A stretch of 64,000 nt of DNA from Cryptosporangium minutisporangium (GTDB taxonomy: Bacteria > Actinomycetota > Actinomycetes > Mycobacteriales > Cryptosporangiaceae). The notes under the pieces were generated by a model. The model saw only the letters and a program-made list of their open reading frames with translations, made no database searches and was not told the DNA's origin. The DNA is taken from positions 84,410 to 148,409 of the forward strand of contig NZ_BAAAYN010000035.1 in NCBI RefSeq assembly GCF_039536245.1, written 5' to 3'. How positions within the stretch are numbered: the stretch's first letter is position 1; the number at the start of each line of letters is the position of its first letter. Shown piece by piece: positions 53,101 to 60,569 of this stretch. The position numbers were made by a program, and so were the translations under genes.

Positions 53101-55880
53101 ATCGTGGACAGCTCAGCGTGCAGCTCCTGCCAGCGCAGCATCGCCGGTCCGGCGGCGCGGAGCCGGTCGGCGTCGCCGAGCACCGCGTCCCAGGCCGGGT
53201 AGTCGCCGGTCGCCCAGGCACGGTCGAGCTCCCGCCAATGCGGCGACGCGTTCGCGTCGAGCAGCGCGTCGTCGATCAGCGCACGGACCGCCTGCCCCTC
53301 CCGCTCGGCGTCGTCGCTGTCGAAGACCACGACCAGCTCGGCGGCGCGGGAGGCGGCCACGGACACCGCGTTGGGGTCGGCCCAGTCGGCGTCGCCGGGC
53401 GCACCGGCGCGCAGGAAGTGCTCCAACCGGTCCCGCAGCGTCGGCCAGTACCGCAGGCCGATGTCGACGACCTCGCCGACCTCCCGCAGGTAGCCGCTGA
53501 TCACCTCGACCGTGCTCGGGTCGTCCGGCGCCTGCGGGCCGTCCAACTCGGCGACGAAGTGGTTCCAGCGTTCGGTGAGGCGGCGGCGCGCCCAGTCCAG
53601 CCGGACCGTCGCCAGGGCGGCGTCCACGTCGTCGACGGTGCGCAGCGGCGCACCGTCGACCCGGATCTCGTCCCGGACCTGAGCCAGCCGTCGGTGGATC
53701 AGCCGGCTGACGCCGCGCGCCTCCACCAAGCGCACCCGGAGCATGTCCAAGTCCGTCCGCAGCTGCCGGGTATCGGCCCAGAGCTCGTCCGGGATCTGCA
53801 CCGCACGGCCCGCCAGGACGCTGCGCCAGCGGGCGGTCTCGGTGAGCATCTCGGTGCAGCCGGCGACCTCGGCCCGGCACGTCTCGCGCCACGCCGGAGA
53901 CACCGCCAGCCGACCGGCCAACCGGCGCTGCCAGGGCAGGTACGCCCGCGCGCGGTGGGCGAGCCGCCAGGCCTCGTCGGCCAGCGCGGCGACGGTCGGG
54001 CGCCCGGCGGTCCGCACCGCGGCGAGGTCGACACCGAGGGAGGCCAGCGCACCGACCCGCTGACGCAACGCGTCGCTGTGCTCGTCGGCGCGGGCCAGCC
54101 GGTTGCCGTCCGGGAGGGTCTCCCGCTCCGGTAGCCGCCGCTGGGCGTCGACCAGGTCTTCCGGACGGTAGGTGTTGGTCAGCTGGGTGAACTCGACCAA
54201 CTCGGCCTCGGACAGCGGGAACACGGCCGACGGGTCGATGGCGTCCGGGACGAACGCCAGCCGGGCCTCGTTGGCCCAGAGCCACTCGGCGACCTCCACC
54301 GCGGTGGCCTCCGCGCCGTCGAGCAGGAAGGTGCTGCTCTCCCGGTCGGCGACGGCACGCAGGGCCTGGTACTTCCCGGCGAGGTCCTGCTCGGCGGTGT
54401 CCAGTGCGCCCCACAGCTCGGCCACGGCCTCGGCGGCGACCTCCTGGTCGAGCGCGCCGGCCTCGGCCTGCAACTGCCGGACGGCGGTCTCCAGCTGCCC
54501 GAGCTGCTTCGCGCTCGACCCCATCACGCTGATCGCCAGCGGACGCAGGGCAGGCGGCAGTTTGTCGCGTACCTCGGCGAGCGGCTCGTCCCGGTGCGAG
54601 ACCACGAGCACCCGCCGACCGTGGGCGACGAGGTGACAGATCAGGTTCGCGATCGTGTGGGTCTTACCGGTGCCGGGTGGCCCCTGCACCGCGACCATGC
54701 GCTGCCGGGCGAGCCGGCGGGCGATCGTCTCCTGCTCCAGGTTCGCCGGCAGCGGGAACAGCAGCCGCTCGCCGATCGGCTGCCACTGCTCCGGCGGGTC
54801 GTCGGGCAGCTCCAGCGTCGACGGGTCGTCAGCGAGCAGCGCCGCCAGAGATCCGGACGGCACGTGCCCCGCGGCCAGCGCCTCCCGCAGATCACCGAGG
54901 AATCCGGAGAGTGCCGTGCGCCGTGGCCGCAGCAGCAGGACGCCGGTATCCCGGATGTGCGGCTCTTCGACCTCGGAGCCCTCGCGCACCACCCGGGGCG
55001 GTAACCCCAGCCGGCGCAGCGCCGAGCGGTAGAACTCGGTGCGTCCGGACTGCTCCCACGGGTCGAGCGTGACCGCGCCACCGGGGCCCGCCAGGTCGTT
55101 CAGCCGAGCGTCCGGTCCATCGGGTAGCGCCTCGAACGCGTCGGTCTGCAGCCGGAGCTCACCCGTCGGCACGACGGTCAGCGCGCCGGTCTCCGGGTCG
55201 ACGTCGATCGAGATCGACGCCGCCAGCAGCGGGTCCTCGACGGTCAGTCCACCCACGACACCGGTGAAGACGCCGAAGCCCCAGATCAGTTCGTGGGAGG
55301 CCTCCAGCCGCACGGCCGCTTGCCGCAGCTCGACCAGGCGGGCGTAGGCGCTCCGGACGGCGTCCGCTTCGGCGGCGGTCTCGGCCCACGGGCGCCAGAG
55401 CCGGTGCACCCACTCGTCGACGGCGGGCTCGACGGCGTCCAGGTCGAGGTCGGCGTCGCGTTCGGCGGCGATCTCCCGCCAGCCCTCCCGCAGCGCCGGC
55501 TGCCGACGGGGATCGTCGACCGGGCCGTCGAGCAGCGACCGGACCACCGCAGGCAGGTCCGGCGGTCGAGGCCGCGGCGGTCGCCGCAACTCCAGCCACC
55601 GTTCCTCGGCGCGGGGTGCGGGTTCGTCGGTCTCGGACGCGTTGTCGACCTCGGGCACCGGGGAGCCCGCCATCCAGCACCCGGGCCTGCCGGCGGGTAA
55701 CGCCGACTGCCAGACGACCGACGCCGCGGCGTCGAGAGTGCGCGCCGGACGGGCCGAGAGCGCGCGGACAGCAGACAGGTAATCGGCGAATCGGGACACC
55801 CGACTACGCAACGCCTCAACCCGGTCGGTCGCCGCCGCCACAGGAAACACCGCCGTCACTAGCGCCTCTCGATCCCCCAC
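50193..55880 (-). CDS. Giant superfamily 1 helicase fused to MTES-type endonuclease domain
   Basis: A 1,895-residue protein. Residues 1-390 are a poorly recognised N-terminal region. An AAA/UPF1-like superfamily 1 helicase core follows: Walker A GPPGTGKTHT near 397, a long helical insert (about 450-1000), Walker B DVVIVDEASQCGLLSMP near 1070, then VVVGDDRQI, GDSYTFQGAERDVMFLSLVVSD and RRVNVAASRAKDQMW. A Vsr/REase_MTES_1575-like nuclease domain comes next (RIDFVI...LAIECDHGRYR near 1393-1410). Then a Pro/Ala-rich disordered stretch (about 1500-1780) and a compact C-terminal domain of unknown type. It is a single-gene unit. The helicase-nuclease architecture recurs in anti-phage and anti-plasmid proteins; defence is inferred, as no known system neighbours are present. 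Confidence 0.88.
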   Translation of the reverse strand: MGDREALVTAVFPVAAATDRVEALRSRVSRFADYLSAVRALSARPARTLDAAASVVWQSALPAGRPGCWMAGSPVPEVDNASETDEPAPRAEERWLELRRPPRPRPPDLPAVVRSLLDGPVDDPRRQPALREGWREIAAERDADLDLDAVEPAVDEWVHRLWRPWAETAAEADAVRSAYARLVELRQAAVRLEASHELIWGFGVFTGVVGGLTVEDPLLAASISIDVDPETGALTVVPTGELRLQTDAFEALPDGPDARLNDLAGPGGAVTLDPWEQSGRTEFYRSALRRLGLPPRVVREGSEVEEPHIRDTGVLLLRPRRTALSGFLGDLREALAAGHVPSGSLAALLADDPSTLELPDDPPEQWQPIGERLLFPLPANLEQETIARRLARQRMVAVQGPPGTGKTHTIANLICHLVAHGRRVLVVSHRDEPLAEVRDKLPPALRPLAISVMGSSAKQLGQLETAVRQLQAEAGALDQEVAAEAVAELWGALDTAEQDLAGKYQALRAVADRESSTFLLDGAEATAVEVAEWLWANEARLAFVPDAIDPSAVFPLSEAELVEFTQLTNTYRPEDLVDAQRRLPERETLPDGNRLARADEHSDALRQRVGALASLGVDLAAVRTAGRPTVAALADEAWRLAHRARAYLPWQRRLAGRLAVSPAWRETCRAEVAGCTEMLTETARWRSVLAGRAVQIPDELWADTRQLRTDLDMLRVRLVEARGVSRLIHRRLAQVRDEIRVDGAPLRTVDDVDAALATVRLDWARRRLTERWNHFVAELDGPQAPDDPSTVEVISGYLREVGEVVDIGLRYWPTLRDRLEHFLRAGAPGDADWADPNAVSVAASRAAELVVVFDSDDAEREGQAVRALIDDALLDANASPHWRELDRAWATGDYPAWDAVLGDADRLRAAGPAMLRWQELHAELSTIAPLWASRIALEGELPDPAVTQQAWNWRRADTWLRIVIGVEDTGALGRQADALRDRARELVGELATRSAWLAASHRMDDRARDALAGWAAALRKVGKGSGRRAAGWTALAQQHMREAVAAVPVWIMSVERALQQFTGGTTPFDVVIVDEASQCGLLSMPVLSLGTRAVVVGDDRQIGPYAIGLAHDDVTRLGQEHLGDLPSWPLFDVTTSLYDHAVRRSPEPLMLTEHFRSVPEIITFSSEQWYDGTVQPLRADRGRFDPVRIVRVPGVREKRERVGEINLAEADALVATLCRLVADPDYAGLTFGVVSLLAGSGQAQYINEQLVRHLGEQEMARRALKVGDSYTFQGAERDVMFLSLVVSDRDEARAAFTGADHHRRVNVAASRAKDQMWVFHSVGPENLHPDDARAALLRYCAAPKLGLAALAAEPVPDETLYAACESELERSVLRRLLDVGVRPAVQYSIGRHRIDFVIPTTDGRRLAIECDHGRYRGAARWAEEMRRQAVLERVGGCVFWRVRGTLFARDPDAALAGLWPLMDELGLLPEEARGLLAPEPVEAPEEPAEEAAEGWAEGQSWGTEWDEGAAEWGESAGWAPEEGAGDQVAEGLTDLTVVLPVVQLPADEPAEAEPVPAPQSVSAPDEEPVDEWIGEAPTVARVEDLPGAADVVMPWVGDAPTIPTADALPNGHPVTLLPGLAPRSPAAAPAPDPVPAAPTSPAPVAAAPVGSGPVRPAAELPGEPVAEPGPPVIGPAAAPGLPTRQPMVVPPPEQVSRFEPPVPSPPAVEPMVPPAMAPPAMAPPAMAPPTTAPVSWWDDQNVEPFRTTPARASHATDLTRPLPVVPEAADPGPPGGYQEIGAIRPEEARAVLGAYRSRVDTPVQSGGKIVGWACFYPDDSIEAQRNRANVEVMRQEEASTETAGWFTAREAAAIVAASEQRRDIPVVDPTYGEIGVARFTPDAPESPVTLMRTAR
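50696..50752 (-). repeat. 15-base tandem repeats inside the helicase-nuclease gene
   Basis: About three and a half near-identical 15-base units (GCCATCGCGGGCGGG on the plus strand) encode repeated PPAMA in the disordered Pro-rich part of the protein. They are prone to copy-number change. Confidence 0.75.
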
Positions 55881-56038
55881 CGGCCTCCGGCCGACCGTAC
55901 CGGTGAACCCCGTCCGGACGGCAGGGGTCCAGCGCTACCTCACCCGAGCGAATGAGGTTTCATGGGCCACCTGACTGACCAACGACCCATGGCAAGCACA
56001 ACCGGAGTTCGCGCCCTCGCGACGAGCGAGAATTTACG

Positions 56039-56695
56039 TCATTCGGCCTCGCGCCCGTTCAGCGACGCGACCCGACGCTCGTAGCGCTCGATCATCGCGG
56101 TCAACGCGCGCCGAGAGTCGTCGGTCAGGCCGACGTTCCGGACGCTCGGCCAACTGTCGATCTCGGCTTCGGCGGCGTCGCACCAGTCGAGCATCGCCTC
56201 GGCGAAGTCGGCGTAGAAGCGGGCCAGCAAGCCGACGAGGTGCGCCCGCTCCGGGAACGGGCCACCACCGTCCAGATACCCGCGCATCTGCTCGACACCG
56301 ACGCCGTAGGTCTCGGCGACCGCGTCCCGGGTGGCTCGGACAGCTCGCCGGGCGTCCGCCCGGTCGCCCTGGTCGGCGAGCAGCAGCCGGAGCAACCCCT
56401 CGATCTCCAGTTGCGGGGCGGCCGGCCGGGTGGCGAGCCAGTTCCTCAGTGCCTCCCGGCCGGCCGGGGTGATCGCGTAGGACGTGCGCTCCCGGTTGCC
56501 CGTGCGCTCGGTGGTGGCGGTGGCGTACTCCCAGCGGACCAGGCGCTTGACCTCGGCGTAGATGTGCGCCTCGCTCCTCGGCCAGAACAGCCGCATGCTG
56601 CGTCTGGCCTGGCGGGTGAGGTCGTAGGCGGTCCAGGGGCGGAGCGCGAGCAGGCCGAGCAGCGCGTAGGAGCTGGTGGTGGGTTCGGTGGGCAT
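56039..56695 (-). CDS. PadR-family regulator
   Basis: A 218-residue PadR protein. The winged helix is TSSYALLGLLALRPWTAYDLTRQARRSMRLFWPRSEAHIYAEVKRLVRWEYATATTE, and the C-terminal Vir-like helical domain mediates dimerisation. It is divergent from the mycothiol-dependent enzyme gene. Two copies of a TACTCCA-NNN-TGGAGTA site lie in the gap, so it probably represses both itself and that gene. Confidence 0.92.
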   Translation of the reverse strand: MPTEPTTSSYALLGLLALRPWTAYDLTRQARRSMRLFWPRSEAHIYAEVKRLVRWEYATATTERTGNRERTSYAITPAGREALRNWLATRPAAPQLEIEGLLRLLLADQGDRADARRAVRATRDAVAETYGVGVEQMRGYLDGGGPFPERAHLVGLLARFYADFAEAMLDWCDAAEAEIDSWPSVRNVGLTDDSRRALTAMIERYERRVASLNGREAE

Positions 56696-56701
56696 CGACG
56701 G

Positions 56702-56749
56702 TTGACACTACTCCAAGCTGGAGTAATGGTAGTACTCCAAACTTGAGCA
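56702..56749. promoter_or_regulatory. Promoter and two PadR operator sites
   Basis: TACTCCAAGCTGGAGTA at 56709-56725 has perfect 7-base arms; a degenerate copy, TACTCCAAACTTGAGCA, lies at 56733-56749, 24 bases on. TTGACA at 56702-56707 and TAATGG at 56724-56729 form a plausible plus-strand promoter overlapping the first site, consistent with repression. Confidence 0.65.
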
Positions 56750-56760
56750 TTGGAGGCTCC

Positions 56761-57435
56761 GTGACCGAACTGCGGCAGGAGATCGAGGCGGCGTTGCCAC
56801 GGGCGCACGAGCGATTCGTCTCGCTGGTGCGGAGCGTGGATCCGGCCTCGGCGGTCCGGACCGTGCCGGCGTGTCCGGACTGGTCGGCCGCGGACCTGGT
56901 CGCGCACGTCCTGACCGTCTACCGTCGCGCGTTGGGCGACCGGCGCCGCAGCGCGACGCCGGAGGAGACCGCTGCGCTGAACGCGCAGTGCCTGGCCGAG
57001 ACGCCGGAGCGCGGCCTGGCCGCCCTCGCCGATTTGCTCGACGCCGACGGCCCGGCGAGCTTCGCCGTGCTGCGCAGCTTCCCCGACGACCTCAGCTTCC
57101 GGTTCCACGGCGGTACCCGCACCACGGTGACGCCGGTGAGCGCGGTGATCCTCGGCGAGGTGCTGATCCACGGTTACGACCTCGCGGAAGCGACTGGCTC
57201 CGACTGGGCGATCACACCGGACGAAGCGTCGCTCGTCCTGCACGCGGCGAACCTCCCAGGGCCGGACGGCCTGCCGCCGCTCTTCACGATGTGGCTGGAG
57301 CCGGGCGGCGAGACGTTGCTCGCCGCCACGGCCGCCACTGGCGACCCGGTCGGTGCGCTGACGACGCTCTACCGCCGCACCGCGCCGACCACCCCCGAGT
57401 TGGTCGCCCTCGCCGGATACCTCCGGCCGCTCTGA
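56761..57435 (+). CDS. Maleylpyruvate-isomerase-family mycothiol-dependent enzyme
   Basis: A 224-residue DinB-like protein of the TIGR03083 type. The N-terminal DinB_2 four-helix region is TVPACPDWSAADLVAHVLTVYRRALGD, with the metal-binding His in the AHVL segment. Second His candidates are in ILGEVLIHGYDLAEATG. The family uses mycothiol as cofactor for isomerase- or S-transferase-type reactions. The GTG at 56761 follows TTGGAGG. It is divergent from PadR, suggesting induction by a toxic electrophile or aromatic; this is inference. Confidence 0.87.
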   Translation: MTELRQEIEAALPRAHERFVSLVRSVDPASAVRTVPACPDWSAADLVAHVLTVYRRALGDRRRSATPEETAALNAQCLAETPERGLAALADLLDADGPASFAVLRSFPDDLSFRFHGGTRTTVTPVSAVILGEVLIHGYDLAEATGSDWAITPDEASLVLHAANLPGPDGLPPLFTMWLEPGGETLLAATAATGDPVGALTTLYRRTAPTTPELVALAGYLRPL

Positions 57436-57436
57436 G

Positions 57437-58927
57437 TTACGTCGCCCGCAGCTCGGTGATCGCCGTCGCGCGGCGCAGCAGGAGCAGACCGAGCGCGCAG
57501 ATCACCAGCGTGACGACCACCGCACCGACGCTCAGCACGGTGAGCCCGCTCCACGGGATCATGTTCTGCAGCTCGACGGTGACCGTCCGCACCGGCGCCT
57601 GATGGGCCGGGTCGGCGCACCAGGCGTCGACGTCGACGCCGGTCGGTGGCGTGCAGCCCCCACCGACCTCCTGCTCGTAGACCCCGGGCCCGGCCACGGC
57701 CCGGGCCGCGATCGCCCCGGTCGCCGCCGCGAGCAGGACCCCCGGGACGAGCGGCAGCGCGGACTGCCAGAGCAGCGCCCTGGCCAGTACCCCGGTCGGC
57801 GTGCCCTGGGCGGTCAGCGCCGCCAGCGTTCGGCGACGTTCCAGTACCTGCTCCACGGTCGCGATGAGCAACCCACCGGCCGCAACCACGATCGCGACCC
57901 AGACCGCCAGTTGGGTCAGTGCGAACGCCCGGTCGTAGAACGCGTCCCGCGGCCCGTACTCCTCTCCCACCTGGCGGGAGACCTGCTCCTGGGCGGCCCA
58001 GTTGGCGGCGAACACCGCCCGCATCGTGAGCGCACCGGCACCGAGCAGCACGGCCGCGAGCACCGCGGGCAGCGTCCGGCTGGCCGCCCAGGGGTCCGCG
58101 ACGAGACGACGTCCGGCGAGCAGTAGCGCAGGACTCTTCGCCCGCGATGCGATCCGGCGTCCGATCGCCGCGGAGACCGCTGCACCGCCGGTCACCAGCC
58201 CGAGGAGTGCCACCATGAGCAGGACGACCTCCAGCAGCAATATCCACCACAGCCCCAGGTCGGCACCGAACCAGTCGAGGAGCAGGGCGTTGCTGGTCAG
58301 GGCGGCCGTTCCGCCGACGAACAGCACGGCGGGCAGCACCCGCGGCGGCTGGCTCGGACGTCGCCGGACCACCCCGAACGGGGTCAGCGTGCTGCGGCGG
58401 AGCGCGAGTGCCGCGAGTGCGGCGCCCAGAACCGGCACCACCACCGCGATCGCGAGCAGCGCCCACCACGGCGGGAGCACGTCGGTCGGCAACGGACGCG
58501 GTGGCTGCGGCCGGTCGAGCAGGACCCGTCCGATCAGGTAGACCGCGAAACCGATGACCGTGCCGACGGCTGCGGCCAGCCCGGTTTCGGTCGCCGCGAC
58601 GGCTGCGGCCTGGCCCGGCGTCGCACCGGACATCCGGTAGTCGGCGAGCCGCCGGTCGCGGGCGGGTGCGCCGACCCGGACGCACTGTCCGACGAAGGAC
58701 AGCACCGGGACGCCGAGCAGCAGGAGCGCCACGGTGACGCCGGGGCGCAGACCGGGCTGGGCGAGCAACCCGTTGGTGTACGGCGCGTCCCCCTCGATCG
58801 AGAGCACGGTCGCGGCCGCGAGCAGCAGCAGGGTGGCGAGCACACCACCGAACGCGGTGAGCACGATCCGCAGACCGTCGAGCCGACCTCCGGTGACCGC
58901 GAGACGAAGCAGTACGGACGGACGCAT
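57437..58927 (-). CDS. ABC transporter permease, FtsX-like
   Basis: A 496-residue permease with about ten hydrophobic segments. An FtsX-type block recurs near the middle and C-terminus (GGLLIATVEQVLERRRTLAALTAQGTPTGVLARALLWQSALPLV). It has a shorter extracytoplasmic part than the permease at 2480, closer to the BceB/bacitracin-resistance-like group. The ATPase gene precedes it by 4 bases and a PadR gene precedes that, forming a three-gene operon. Substrate unknown. Confidence 0.88.
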   Translation of the reverse strand: MRPSVLLRLAVTGGRLDGLRIVLTAFGGVLATLLLLAAATVLSIEGDAPYTNGLLAQPGLRPGVTVALLLLGVPVLSFVGQCVRVGAPARDRRLADYRMSGATPGQAAAVAATETGLAAAVGTVIGFAVYLIGRVLLDRPQPPRPLPTDVLPPWWALLAIAVVVPVLGAALAALALRRSTLTPFGVVRRRPSQPPRVLPAVLFVGGTAALTSNALLLDWFGADLGLWWILLLEVVLLMVALLGLVTGGAAVSAAIGRRIASRAKSPALLLAGRRLVADPWAASRTLPAVLAAVLLGAGALTMRAVFAANWAAQEQVSRQVGEEYGPRDAFYDRAFALTQLAVWVAIVVAAGGLLIATVEQVLERRRTLAALTAQGTPTGVLARALLWQSALPLVPGVLLAAATGAIAARAVAGPGVYEQEVGGGCTPPTGVDVDAWCADPAHQAPVRTVTVELQNMIPWSGLTVLSVGAVVVTLVICALGLLLLRRATAITELRAT

Positions 58928-58931
58928 CTGT

Positions 58932-59750
58932 TCAGCCCTTCTCGTCGTCGAACGTGCCCACCGGCTGCGAGTCGTCGTACTCGGCGAACAGCCGGGAACC
59001 CGGCCGGGCTCCTGCGGTCGGGGCCGAGGTGAGCCCGTCGTCGGCCACGGTCCCGTCCCAGAGCGCGATCTCGCGCTGCGCGTAGGCCGCGACCTGCGCC
59101 TCGTGGGTGACGATCAGCACCGCGGTGCCGTTCTCCTTGGCGACCCTGGTGAGCTGGGTGAGCAGCTGCTCGCCGGCGAGCGAGTCGAGCGCGCCGGTTG
59201 GTTCGTCGGCGAACAGCACCCGCGGTTCGGTGACCAACGCCCGGGCCACCGCGGCGCGTTGCTGCTGGCCGCCGGAGAGCTCTCCCGGGTAACGCTCGCC
59301 CAGGTCGGCGACGCCGAACCGGTCGAGCCACTCGGACGCCGACCGCAGCGCCGCCTTCCGGCGGGCGCCACCGAGCAGCAGCGGCAGGGCGACGTTCTCC
59401 TCCACCGTCAGTTCGGGCACCAGCTGGCCGAACTGGAACAGCACTCCCAGGTCGGTGCGGCGCAGCCGGGAGCGCTCGGACTCAGACATCCGGCTGATCT
59501 GCTGACCGCCGAAGTTGACCTCCCCGGCGTCCGGGACGAGCACACCCGCCAGGCAGAGCAGCAGCGTCGACTTGCCGGAGCCGGAGGGCCCGGTGATCGC
59601 CACGATCTCGCCGGCCCGGACCGCGCAGGAAACCCCGCGCAACGCGGGCGTCTTGCCGAACGCCCGCACCAGGTCGGTTCCGGTCAGGACGGTCGGGGCG
59701 TCGGGGGTGGCGGCGTCGCTCGTCTCGGCGTGAGCAGCGGTCGGGGTCAT
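58932..59750 (-). CDS. ABC transporter ATP-binding protein
   Basis: A 272-residue ATPase with Walker A GPSGSGKST, FQFGQLVPEL, signature LSGGQQQRAAVARAL, Walker B VLFADEPTGALDS and VTHE. MacB/LolD type. The ATG at 59750 overlaps the PadR stop (ATGA), and the permease follows 4 bases after its own stop. Extra N-terminal and C-terminal tails of ~20-30 residues are present. Confidence 0.94.
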   Translation of the reverse strand: MTPTAAHAETSDAATPDAPTVLTGTDLVRAFGKTPALRGVSCAVRAGEIVAITGPSGSGKSTLLLCLAGVLVPDAGEVNFGGQQISRMSESERSRLRRTDLGVLFQFGQLVPELTVEENVALPLLLGGARRKAALRSASEWLDRFGVADLGERYPGELSGGQQQRAAVARALVTEPRVLFADEPTGALDSLAGEQLLTQLTRVAKENGTAVLIVTHEAQVAAYAQREIALWDGTVADDGLTSAPTAGARPGSRLFAEYDDSQPVGTFDDEKG

Positions 59751-60349
59751 CGAGGTACCTCCGTCGAAGTCCGGTCGGGGGTGGGAGGGTGGTCGAAGTT
59801 GGGCCGGACCTCCTGGCGCAGGGCGCTCATCCGGGACAGGGTCAGGTCGATCCAGCGCAGGTCCGCGTCGAGATGGGCCAGCGCGTAGTCGGCGGCGAGC
59901 ACCGCGCCGACCGACGCGTCCGCGGCGGTCTTCGCCGCGGTGAAGTCACGCATGCGGGCCAGGTGCGCCCGGCGCTGGGCGCGCAGGTACGCGACCGCGA
60001 GGCCGCCCTCCGCACCGGGCGCCTCGTCCGCGAGCAGCGCCGCGACCACCTTGGTGAAGAGCGAGTTCGCGACGTGGGGTGCGGGCGGCTCAACGACGTC
60101 CAACCAGTCGCGCAGCGCCGCCCGTCCGGCGTCGGTGATCGCGAAGACCGTGCGATCGGGGCCGTCGACGCGTTCGACGCCGGCCTCCTCGGCGAGTCCG
60201 TCGCGGGTGAGGCGTTCGAGCGTCGAGTAGACCTGCCCGAACGCGAGCGGACGCGCTTTCGGGAACCGGGCGTCGTAGGCGCGCTTCAGGTCGTAACCGT
60301 GCCGGGCCCCGGTGGCCAGGAGTGCGAGCAGTACCTGTGGCGTGGACAC
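59747..60349 (-). CDS. PadR-family regulator of the ABC exporter
   Basis: A 200-residue PadR protein. The DNA-binding part is STPQVLLALLATGARHGYDLKRAYDARFPKARPLAFGQVYSTLERLTRDGLAEEAGVERVDGPDRTVFAIT, with a helical C-terminal dimerisation domain. The start was set at GTG 60349, which has GGGGGG upstream; a GTG at 60358 is possible. It heads the operon with the ATPase and permease. The palindrome at 60358-60376 overlaps its start region. Confidence 0.9.
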   Translation of the reverse strand: MSTPQVLLALLATGARHGYDLKRAYDARFPKARPLAFGQVYSTLERLTRDGLAEEAGVERVDGPDRTVFAITDAGRAALRDWLDVVEPPAPHVANSLFTKVVAALLADEAPGAEGGLAVAYLRAQRRAHLARMRDFTAAKTAADASVGAVLAADYALAHLDADLRWIDLTLSRMSALRQEVRPNFDHPPTPDRTSTEVPR

Positions 60350-60357
60350 GCCCCCCA

Positions 60358-60376
60358 CTATTCACTGAGTGAATAG
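60358..60376. promoter_or_regulatory. PadR operator palindrome
   Basis: CTATTCACTGAGTGAATAG is a perfect 19-base palindrome (9-1-9) ending 9 bases before the PadR start. It is strikingly AT-rich for this region. Autoregulation of the whole operon is the likely role. Confidence 0.72.
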
Positions 60377-60569
60377 AAGCGTCAAGCGACTACTGCACAC
60401 CGCCTCGCGCAGAGTTCTGGCATGGAGCCCGCTGAGGGCGGGGCTGGCAGTCGAGCGCGAGCCCAACCCCGTCTCGACCGGTCGCGCACAGGCACACGAG
60501 CCGACGTATTTCAGGCCGCCTCGACCTAGCTGTGTCTCAGGGCCTCGCGCTCGCCTGTCAGCGTCGTTC

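Noticed and set aside
50619..54134. 1,171-codon open frame on the plus strand
   Set aside because: Antisense of the helicase-nuclease gene; low-complexity Arg/His/Gly composition, no motifs.
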